NCBI GenBank assembly: GCA_002923335.1
Contig: BEHZ01000041.1
Coordinates: forward strand, 1 to 13,174
Length of the DNA: 13,174 nt
Direction of reading: 5' to 3'
Source of the DNA: a bacterium HR23
Lineage (GTDB): Bacteria; Chloroflexota; Dehalococcoidia; Lucifugimonadales; HRBIN23
In this document: in pieces, positions 6,956 to 13,174 of the stretch
Position numbering within the stretch: the stretch's first letter is position 1
How the letters are laid out: the number at the start of each line of letters is the position of its first letter
Notes under the pieces: model-generated
What the model was told of the DNA's origin: nothing
Databases searched by the model: none
Seen by the model: only the letters and a program-made list of their open reading frames with translations
Position numbers and translations under genes: made by a program

Positions 6956-9900
6956 CGGGGGAACCCTCTTCCTCCACCTGGACGCTGTGCGGCCCCAGGC
7001 GCTCCTCCAGTTGGCTGTGGAGGGCCTGGGAGTAGCCTACGGTAACGGAGGGCAGTTCCATCCGCACCACCTTTCCCCCGCTGACCACGTGCAGGAAGAC
7101 CTTATCGGGGCCGGGGTGCTCCAAGAGGAGTTTGAGCGCCTCCCGCAGACGCTCCTCGTCGGCATCGGCGTCGTCCGTCTCCTGCAGGCGCAGGATAACC
7201 CGACGCACCGGAGGGGCCACGGTGGACGCCCCGTTGCGTCCCCGCCGTCCGTTGGCACCGTTGCTCCGGCGGGGCGGTTCGGGCGGGGGCGGAGGGGGAG
7301 CAGGGCGGGGGGCCTCCTCTCCCGCGGGGGGCGTCTCGGGCAGGGTATAAGGGCGCACCTCGTCCACCACCACCGACACCTCCTCCTCGCCCCGCTGGCG
7401 TAGACGCCCCGCCACCCAGAGGAGGTTTCCTTCCTTCCACAGGTCTCGGGTGGCCTCATACACCGGGGGCCACACCACGACCTCCGTTTGGCCGTCCAGG
7501 AGGGCAAGAGAGGCGGTCAGGAAGGGGCGTTTCTCCTTGGTGAAGGATTCCCGCGCGCCGGCCACCTGGCCCACCAGCACCACCTTTTGCCCCGTCATTT
7601 CCGGGTCCAGTTGGGAGCGGGAGAGGATGGCATCGGTGCCCGCCAGGGCCTGGGCGAGGGCAGGCAAGGGGTTGTGGGAGAGGGCAACGCCGAGCAGTTC
7701 CCGCTCCCAGCGGGCATACTCCTGGGGCGAGGCGGGGGCGTGGGGCAGGTCAAGGGGCGGTAGAGGCACGGCCACCTGCTGCCCGAAGAGGTCAAACATG
7801 GTCATCTGCCCCGCCTCCCGCCGGCGGGCCTCCTGGTGGGAGAGGGCCAGGATACGGTCTATCCCCGCCAGGAGGCTTCCTCGCTCACCCAGGCTGTCCA
7901 GTGCCCCTGCCTTGACGAGGCTCTCTAGGGTTCGGCGGTTCATCCCCCGCAGGTCGCACCGCCGGCAGAAGTCGGCCAGGTCGCGGAAGCGCCCCCCCTC
8001 TTTGCGCCCCTCCAGGATAGGGGCAACGGCGCTCTCCCCCACATTCTTCACCGCCGAGAGGCCAATACGGATGGCCTGTCGGCCGTCGGGCAGGGTCTCC
8101 ACGGTGAAATACACATCGCTGGTGTTCACATCCGGCGGAAGGATAGGGATGCCCAGGCGTCGGCACTCGTGGATGGCGGCGGCGGTCTTGTCCAGGTCGC
8201 CCAGGCGGGTGTTCAGGACGGCGGTCATGAACTCCACGGGGTAGTTGGCCTTGAAGTAGGCCGTCCAGTAGGCCACCAGGGCGTAAGAGACGGCGTGGGC
8301 CTTGTTGAAGGCGTAGCCGGCGAAGGGCTCAATGAGGCGGAAAACCGCCTCGGCCTCCTCCCGGCTGTAGCCACGGGCCTGGGCGCCGGCCAGGAAGCGC
8401 TCCCGCTCCTTCTCCATGATTTCGGGCACCTTCTTCCCCATGGCCTTGCGCACCACATCCGCCTGGCCCAGGGTATAGCCCGCAAACTGACGGACGATTT
8501 GGAGCACCTGCTCCTGATAAACGATAACACCATAGGTCTCCCGCAGGATGTCCTGCAGGTGGGGGTGGGGGTAGCGCACCGGCTCCTGGCCCCAACGGGC
8601 CTTGATGTAGGTAGGGATGTGCTCCATGGGGCCGGGGCGGTAGAGGGCGATAAGGGCGGCGATCTCCTTCAGGGAGGCAGGCTTCAGGTCCCGAATACAC
8701 CGGCGCATGCCGGCACTCTCCAGTTGGAAGAGGTCGGTGGTCTCGCCGGTGGCCAGGAGGGCGTAGGTCTTGGGGTCGTCCAGGGGGAGGGCGTGGAAGT
8801 CGATGTGGAGGCCCCGTTGCTGGCGCACCAGGTCCCGGGCCTTTTGGAGGATGGTGAGGTTGGCCAGGCCCAGGAAGTCCATCTTCAGCAGGCCCAGGCG
8901 GGCGATAGGCTCCATACTGTATTGGGTCATGGGGATGCCGTGCTCATCCCCTCGCACGGGGCGCTGAAGGGGCACATACTCGGTGAGGGGCTCGCCGGTG
9001 ATGACCACGCCCGCTGCGTGGGTGCTGACATGGTGCACCACCCCCTCCAGGCGCTTGGCGGTATCCAGCAGGTCCCGGATAACGCTATCCTGGTCGTAGA
9101 GGGCCTGTAGTTCGGGCTGGGCCTGGAGGGCCTCCTCCAGGGTGCGGGCACGGGCGGGGATAAGGCGTGCGACTCTGTCCACATCGGCGAAGGTGAGGCC
9201 CTTCACCCGCCCCACATCCCGCACTGCTGCACGGGGCCCCATAGTGCCGAAGGTGATGATCTGGGCCACCCGCTCACGCCCGTAACGGCGGACCACGTGC
9301 TCCAGCACCTCCCCCCGGCGGTCGTCCTGGAAGTCCATGTCTATGTCGGGCATCTCTTTGCGCTCCTCATTGAGGAAGCGCTCAAAGACGAGGCCGTATT
9401 CCAGGGGGTCCACATCGGTAACGCCCAGGCAGTAGAGCACCAGGCTGGCAGCGGCGGAGCCGCGCACCCCGAAGAGGATGCCCCGCTCCCGGGCGAAGCG
9501 GGTAATGTCCCACACCACCAGGAAGTAGTCGGCGAAGCGGGTTTTGCGGATGACCTCCAGTTCGTAGGAGAGGCGTTCCTGATAGGCGGGGGGTGGATGA
9601 GGGATGCGCCGGTGCAACCCCTCGTGGCAGAGGCGCTCCAGGTAGGCGTAGGCGTCTCCTCCGTCAGGAGTGGGGAAGCGGGGCAGGTGGAGGGCGCCCA
9701 GGCCGAGATCGGGGGGCTGGCAGGTATCGGCGATACGCAGGGTGTTCTCCACCGCCTCGGGGAGGTCGGCGAAGAGGTCCGCCATCTCCTGGGGGCTTTT
9801 CAGGTAGAAAGAGCCCCCCTCCATCTTCAGGCGCTTGGGGTCGTTGAGGGTGGTGCCCGTATGAATGCAGATGAGGATATCTTGCAAAGGGGCTTCCTCG

Positions 9901-10526
9901 GGGGTGGTGTAGTGGGAGTCGTTGGTGGCCACCAGGGGGATGCCCATCTCCCGGGCGAGACGCACCAGGACGGGGTTGACCCTCTCCAGGTCGGGGGCAC
10001 CGGGGTGCCGTTGCAGTTCCAGGTAGTAGTCGTCCCCGAAGACCTCTTTATACCAGCCGGCCACCCGGCGGGCGGACTCCACTCCCCCTTCCAGGACGGC
10101 ACGGGCCAGTTCCCCGTTGAGGCACCCCGAAAGGCACACCAGCCCCTCCCGATGGCTGGCCAGCAGTTCCCGGTCAATGCGGGGCTTGTAGTGGAAGCCC
10201 TCCAGGTGGGCCTTGGTAACCAGTTGGATGAGGTTCTTATAGCCGGCGGTATTCTTGGCCAGGAGGGTCAGGTGGAAGGGGCTTTTCTCGTCGGCCCCAC
10301 GGCTGTGGCGGGAGCCTTTGGCCACATACACCTCGCACCCAATGATGGGACGCAGGCCGGCCGATTGGCACTCCAGATAGAACTCCACCGCCCCGTAGAG
10401 GTTGCCGTGGTCGGTGAGGGCCAGGGCAGGCATGCCCATCTCCCTGGCCCGCCGCACCAGGTCCCGAATGCGGGAGAGGCCGTCCAGCAGGCTGTATTCC
10501 GTATGGGTGTGCAGGTGGACAAACAT
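6948..10526 (-). CDS. dnaE: DNA polymerase III alpha subunit (replicative polymerase)
   Basis: The chromosomal replicase catalytic subunit, 1192 residues. The N-terminal PHP domain starts at once with HLHTHTEYSLLDG (H4, H6, H8), TDHGN (D39, H40), GCE (E65), H85, C135 and NDSH (D203, H205). These metal ligands look complete, unlike in E. coli. The palm catalytic aspartates are D396 and D398 in PDIDMDF and D550 in KMDFLGL. A helix-hairpin-helix-like region lies near 850-890 and an OB-fold near 975-1055. A Pro/Arg/Gly/Asn-rich linker (about 1065-1105) then leads to a roughly 85-residue C-terminal domain, probably the clamp-loader (tau)-binding type. ATG 10526 is the conventional start but GGAG abuts it with no spacing. 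An in-frame GTG four codons earlier (10538) is an alternative. The stop overlaps the arrestin-like gene by 8 bases. Confidence 0.97.
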   Translation of the reverse strand: MFVHLHTHTEYSLLDGLSRIRDLVRRAREMGMPALALTDHGNLYGAVEFYLECQSAGLRPIIGCEVYVAKGSRHSRGADEKSPFHLTLLAKNTAGYKNLIQLVTKAHLEGFHYKPRIDRELLASHREGLVCLSGCLNGELARAVLEGGVESARRVAGWYKEVFGDDYYLELQRHPGAPDLERVNPVLVRLAREMGIPLVATNDSHYTTPEEAPLQDILICIHTGTTLNDPKRLKMEGGSFYLKSPQEMADLFADLPEAVENTLRIADTCQPPDLGLGALHLPRFPTPDGGDAYAYLERLCHEGLHRRIPHPPPAYQERLSYELEVIRKTRFADYFLVVWDITRFARERGILFGVRGSAAASLVLYCLGVTDVDPLEYGLVFERFLNEERKEMPDIDMDFQDDRRGEVLEHVVRRYGRERVAQIITFGTMGPRAAVRDVGRVKGLTFADVDRVARLIPARARTLEEALQAQPELQALYDQDSVIRDLLDTAKRLEGVVHHVSTHAAGVVITGEPLTEYVPLQRPVRGDEHGIPMTQYSMEPIARLGLLKMDFLGLANLTILQKARDLVRQQRGLHIDFHALPLDDPKTYALLATGETTDLFQLESAGMRRCIRDLKPASLKEIAALIALYRPGPMEHIPTYIKARWGQEPVRYPHPHLQDILRETYGVIVYQEQVLQIVRQFAGYTLGQADVVRKAMGKKVPEIMEKERERFLAGAQARGYSREEAEAVFRLIEPFAGYAFNKAHAVSYALVAYWTAYFKANYPVEFMTAVLNTRLGDLDKTAAAIHECRRLGIPILPPDVNTSDVYFTVETLPDGRQAIRIGLSAVKNVGESAVAPILEGRKEGGRFRDLADFCRRCDLRGMNRRTLESLVKAGALDSLGERGSLLAGIDRILALSHQEARRREAGQMTMFDLFGQQVAVPLPPLDLPHAPASPQEYARWERELLGVALSHNPLPALAQALAGTDAILSRSQLDPEMTGQKVVLVGQVAGARESFTKEKRPFLTASLALLDGQTEVVVWPPVYEATRDLWKEGNLLWVAGRLRQRGEEEVSVVVDEVRPYTLPETPPAGEEAPRPAPPPPPPEPPRRSNGANGRRGRNGASTVAPPVRRVILRLQETDDADADEERLREALKLLLEHPGPDKVFLHVVSGGKVVRMELPSVTVGYSQALHSQLEERLGPHSVQVEEEGSPGG

Positions 10527-10610
10527 CTCCGTCCACACGCCCGGGGGCCTCGGGGCTTGCCCCGGGCGACGCCCCCTCGGGTGCGCTCCCAAGCCAGGTC
10601 TGCCTAGCCC

Positions 10611-10617
10611 TATTATA
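10611..10617. promoter_or_regulatory. Shared, near-palindromic -10 region of a divergent promoter pair
   Basis: Positions 10608-10620 read CCCTATTATAGGG, a palindrome apart from its central base. It presents TATAAT to the minus strand (10617-10612, toward dnaE) and TATTAT to the plus strand (10611-10616, toward the DUF1122-like gene). Starts would fall near 10605 for dnaE and near 10623 for the plus gene. No consensus -35 is visible on either side (TAGGCG and CCCAAG at 17-bp spacing). The site lies in the 113-base gap between the two divergent genes, where promoters for both are expected. Confidence 0.55.
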
Positions 10618-10639
10618 GGGAGAGGGAGGGCCAGCGCCT

Positions 10640-11239
10640 ATGGCCGACGACACCCGTAAACAGCCCTTTGGCGCGGTGGAGAGGTGGGCAAGAAAGGGCG
10701 TAACCGCCCCGGAGGCCCTCTTGACCCTGCAGGGTGCACCCTTGCAGGGGGGACACCTGCGGGTAGAGGTGGGGCCGCCCAACCGGGTGGGGGCGCACCT
10801 CTTCCGGCTGTGGTGGGAAAGCCCTACCGGGGAGGTGGCACGCCCCGCCGTGGTGGAGGGCCTGCACCACCGTGGCCCTTACCCTGCCACCTGCTGGGTG
10901 GAGGTGATGGCCCTGCCCCCGGAGGTGCAGACGCCGAGCCACCGCCTCGCCCTGGAGGGGGAGGCGCTGGTAGAGGTCTTCCGCCTCCTGGGGCGTTTGC
11001 TCCCCCCGGGAGGGCACATGATGGTGGAGTATGAAGCGCCCCACCGCCAGGCGACCCGCCGGGCGCTGGAGAGGGGAGCGCCCCCTGAGGAAACGCCTTT
11101 GGGCCGTCTGCTGGTGCGGGCAGGGTTCACAGGGGGTTTTCGGGACTGGTATTTCGCCGAGGGGTGGACGGAAGGCCCCCGGAAACTGCAGGCGTTTCTG
11201 CCCCTTGTTAGCGCACCAGGGCCTCGGGGAAGCGGGTAG
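10640..11239 (+). CDS. Conserved protein of unknown function, probably DUF1122 family
   Basis: A 199-residue soluble protein with no signal peptide or membrane segment. The C-terminal half looks like the DUF1122 family known mainly from archaea and some Chloroflexota. Its recognisable stretch runs from GGHMMVEYEAPHRQATRRAL through PPEETPLGRLLVRAGF to GGFRDWYFAEGWTEGPRKLQ. I make this match from memory of the family and cannot confirm it. No catalytic motif is evident and the function is unknown. The start ATG 10640 has GGGAGGG about 9 bases upstream. The gene is divergent from dnaE, sharing a 113-base promoter region. Its last 32 bases overlap the end of the convergent FAD oxidoreductase gene. 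Confidence 0.8.
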   Translation: MADDTRKQPFGAVERWARKGVTAPEALLTLQGAPLQGGHLRVEVGPPNRVGAHLFRLWWESPTGEVARPAVVEGLHHRGPYPATCWVEVMALPPEVQTPSHRLALEGEALVEVFRLLGRLLPPGGHMMVEYEAPHRQATRRALERGAPPEETPLGRLLVRAGFTGGFRDWYFAEGWTEGPRKLQAFLPLVSAPGPRGSG

Positions 11240-12317
11240 GGCGGTAAGGCTCCAAAAGGGGCACGAGGCGTCCCTCTGCTATTTCCTGGGCTACTGTTTG
11301 CCCCACCAGCGCCGCCAGGGTAACTGCGCTGTGCATGACCGCCACATATGCCCCCTCCACCCCCGGCACGGGGCCAATAATGGGTAGGCCGTCCTTGGGC
11401 ATGGGGCGCACCCCAATGCGCAGTTCCTCCACCCGTGCCCCTTGCAAAGCGGGGATGTCCCGCTGGGCCTCGGCCAGCAGGCGGGCCGTCCAGGAGGGGG
11501 GTGGGGTGCCCTCGGTCTCCTCGCACACCAGACGGTCGTAGGGGATAGAGCCGATGACAAGACGGCCGTCGGTGGTGGGGTGGGCGTGGTAGTGGCCGGG
11601 ATACACGGCGGTGTGGAGCAGGCCGGGAACAGGGGAGGTATAGACCACGATGCCGATAGCCCGCTCCACAGGGGGCCGAAAGCCCAGGGGAGCCAGAAGC
11701 CCCACAGAAGCAGTGCCCGCCGACACCACTACCCGCTGGGCGGGGAGGAAGCCCTCGCCGGTCAGGACACCCTCCACACGGCCGTTGACGGCGCGTATCT
11801 CCTTCACCGAGCACCCCAGACGCACCTGAGCGCCTAGGGCCTGGGCACGGCGCACCAGAGCCCGGGCCAGGAGGTCGGCGTCGGTCCAGCGCTCCTGAGG
11901 GAAGTAGAGGATGGGCCCCTCATCGGAGGGAGGGCGCACCGCATGCTCTATCTCCTGGGCCTCCGGGGGGGTAAGGCGCTGAAAGGGATAGCCCAGGCGG
12001 GCAAGGTCCTCCGCCATGCGCTCCGCTTCGGCCGCTCCCCCCCAGGAGGCCGGCCAGTGGAGCACGCCTCTGCCGATGCGCACCTCTTGCCCTATCTCCT
12101 GCTCCAGGGAGGCGTAGGCGTCAATGGCCAGACGGCTGAAGCGGTGGTAATGGTCGGGGCGCTTGCGTGCCGCGTTGATGAGGCCGAAGGAGGCGGAGGT
12201 GGTGTAGGCTCCGGGCGTGTGGCGTTCCAGGAGGGTAACCCGTGCGCCGGCCCGCGCCAGGTGGTAGGCGATGCTGGCGCCGGCCACGCCTGCACCGATA
12301 ACCAACACATCTGACAT
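11208..12317 (-). CDS. FAD-dependent oxidoreductase, glycine/D-amino-acid oxidase (DAO) type
   Basis: A 369-residue flavoprotein. The N-terminus is a textbook dinucleotide-binding Rossmann fold: VLVIGAGVAGASIAYHLA with G8, G10 and G13, ending in LLER where E31 should bind the FAD ribose. The segment TTSASFGLINA follows, where this superfamily contacts the flavin. A second FAD-contact region is near DGLPIIGPVPGVEGAYVAV toward the C-terminus. The usual final GHSGxG motif is altered to MHSAVTLAA. The family oxidises amines or amino acids such as glycine, sarcosine or D-amino acids, and some members act on 2-hydroxyacids; the substrate here cannot be told. ATG 12317 is chosen over ATG 12347 because GGGAG lies 4 bases upstream and the fold begins two residues later. 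It stands alone on its strand, convergent with the DUF1122-like gene and divergent from the HAD-IB gene. Confidence 0.88.
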   Translation of the reverse strand: MSDVLVIGAGVAGASIAYHLARAGARVTLLERHTPGAYTTSASFGLINAARKRPDHYHRFSRLAIDAYASLEQEIGQEVRIGRGVLHWPASWGGAAEAERMAEDLARLGYPFQRLTPPEAQEIEHAVRPPSDEGPILYFPQERWTDADLLARALVRRAQALGAQVRLGCSVKEIRAVNGRVEGVLTGEGFLPAQRVVVSAGTASVGLLAPLGFRPPVERAIGIVVYTSPVPGLLHTAVYPGHYHAHPTTDGRLVIGSIPYDRLVCEETEGTPPPSWTARLLAEAQRDIPALQGARVEELRIGVRPMPKDGLPIIGPVPGVEGAYVAVMHSAVTLAALVGQTVAQEIAEGRLVPLLEPYRPTRFPEALVR

Positions 12318-12345
12318 AAGGCTCCCTTCGGATAGGGTTTTCTCC

Positions 12346-12374
12346 ATGGTTCCATCGGCTTTTCCCCTCGTCAA
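12346..12374 (-). promoter_or_regulatory. Candidate promoter for the FAD oxidoreductase gene
   Basis: On the minus strand TTGACG (12374-12369) is followed after 17 bases by AACCAT (12351-12346). The -35 matches consensus at five of six positions but the -10 is poor. The implied start near 12340 would leave a leader of about 23 bases ending in the ribosome binding site. Confidence 0.3.
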
Positions 12375-12417
12375 GGGCTCGGCCGTGTCTAACCGGCCTC
12401 GCAACGGGCAGGGGCTG

Positions 12418-12447
12418 TTGACCCGTGCACCCTTGATGGGGCATAGT
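12418..12447 (+). promoter_or_regulatory. Candidate promoter for the HAD-IB phosphatase gene
   Basis: TTGACC (12418-12423) and CATAGT (12442-12447) are spaced by 18 bases, matching consensus at five and four of six positions. The start would fall near 12454, giving a very short leader that still contains the AGGGGGG ribosome binding site ahead of ATG 12470. It lies in the 152-base gap shared with the divergent oxidoreductase gene. Confidence 0.5.
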
Positions 12448-12469
12448 CCCATGCGAGGGGGGTTGAGGC

Positions 12470-13153
12470 ATGCAGGCCGTCGCCTTCTTTGACTTTGACG
12501 GGACGCTGTGCACCGGCCAGGTGTGGTCGGGCCTGGGGCGCTGGGCTGACGCCTACCGACGCCGTCGGGCCACCTACAGGTGGTCCCTGCGCCTTCTGCC
12601 GGGGCTGTATTGGCCCCTCTATCGTCTCCGCCTCCTGCCCGAGGGGGCCTTCTTCAACGCCTGGGGCAATGGCGTTGCCCGCTTCTTTCGGGGGATGCCC
12701 TATGGCGAGGCCCGGTCCATTTGCCAATGGGTGGCCGAGCGCCATCTCCTCCCCACTCTGCGGGGGGATGTGGTGGAGCGCCTCCACGCCCACCAGGCAC
12801 GGGGGGAAGGGGTCGTCCTGGTCTCCGGAACCCTGCAGGAGGCGGTGGAGGAGGTGGCCCGCCATCTGGGGGTCAGCACCGTGCTGGCCACGCCCCTGCA
12901 GGTGCGCAACGGCATCTGCACGGGACGACTGGAAGGGCCGTTCCTCTACGGGCACCTGAAGGCCCAACGGGTGCGTCGCTTCGCCGAGGAGCACAACCCC
13001 CCTTTGGACCTCTCCCGGTGCTGGGCATATGCGGACCGTCGGTGGGATATCCCTTTCCTGGAAGCGGTGGGGAGGCCCGTGGCGGTCTATCCCGACCGGG
13101 TGCTCCTGGCTTATGCTGAAAGGAAGGGGTGGGAGGTGCTGGGCAGACGGTAG
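12470..13153 (+). CDS. HAD-IB family hydrolase (SerB-like phosphatase)
   Basis: A 227-residue phosphatase of HAD subfamily IB, the group that includes phosphoserine phosphatase. Motif I is FFDFDGTL with nucleophile D8 and acid/base D10. A helical C1-type cap follows at about residues 20-90. Motif II is VLVSGT with S119, motif III is GHLK with K164, and motif IV is AYADRRWD with D189 and D193. The protein ends in the familiar GRPVAVYPD segment, normally 'PVAVNPD'. Motif IV usually reads DSxxD; here an Arg replaces the Ser, but both aspartates are kept, so activity is plausible. True SerB substrate specificity is not demonstrated; many HAD-IB proteins of this size are uncharacterised. ATG 12470 has AGGGGGG about 9 bases upstream. 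Just past the stop, GAGG at 13161 and an ATG at 13170 hint at another gene beginning at the window edge. Confidence 0.87.
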   Translation: MQAVAFFDFDGTLCTGQVWSGLGRWADAYRRRRATYRWSLRLLPGLYWPLYRLRLLPEGAFFNAWGNGVARFFRGMPYGEARSICQWVAERHLLPTLRGDVVERLHAHQARGEGVVLVSGTLQEAVEEVARHLGVSTVLATPLQVRNGICTGRLEGPFLYGHLKAQRVRRFAEEHNPPLDLSRCWAYADRRWDIPFLEAVGRPVAVYPDRVLLAYAERKGWEVLGRR

Positions 13154-13174
13154 GAAGAGCGAGGCGACGATGTT

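Noticed and set aside
7200..7330. GC-rich low-complexity stretch within dnaE considered as a repeat or an insertion.
   Set aside because: It stays in frame and encodes a Pro/Arg/Gly linker between two DnaE domains; there are no direct repeats or target-site signs.
13161..13174. A possible further gene starting at ATG 13170 with GAGG at 13161-13164.
   Set aside because: Only five bases lie inside the window, so no protein can be read; noted only as a hint.

Overview
The window reads as chromosomal core DNA from a GC-rich bacterium. It carries DNA replication and mismatch-repair genes, densely packed with short gaps and frequent GTG starts. I see no rRNA, tRNA, CRISPR array, insertion sequence or phage gene. 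The gene mix (cimA with a T-box leader, a long DnaE with its own PHP and C-terminal domains, a prokaryotic arrestin-fold protein, a DUF1122-like protein) suggests Chloroflexota, perhaps a Dehalococcoidia-like lineage. That placement is inference from family knowledge, not proof.

Layout. Reading leftward on the minus strand from about 10.6 kb: dnaE (replicative polymerase alpha subunit) and a short-overlap arrestin-like gene form one unit. A 353-base gap follows that is fully explained by a promoter plus a T-box riboswitch. Then come cimA (citramalate synthase), mutS, a small HAD-fold hydrolase gene and mutL, which runs off the left edge. Divergent from dnaE on the plus strand is a 199-residue protein of unknown function (probably DUF1122), whose 3' end overlaps, tail to tail, a minus-strand FAD-dependent amine-oxidase-type gene. 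The last gene, on the plus strand, is a HAD-IB (SerB-like) phosphatase.

How it works together. The T-box in front of cimA is well resolved: a 17-bp-spaced promoter, an AGTA/specifier-loop arrangement with ATC (isoleucine) in the specifier position, a 7-base TGG-type bulge antiterminator, and a competing GC-rich hairpin with a T-tract. An isoleucine specifier fits a citramalate synthase, because citramalate is the threonine-independent route to 2-oxobutyrate and isoleucine. mutS, the HAD gene and mutL lie immediately downstream on the same strand with no terminator visible on that strand. They may therefore receive T-box-controlled read-through, possibly buffered by a TATAAT box right in front of mutS.

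No obviously new defence or mobile system is present. The items most worth a second look are the isoleucine T-box leading into a mismatch-repair operon, the HAD hydrolase wedged between mutS and mutL, and the arrestin-fold gene overlapping dnaE.
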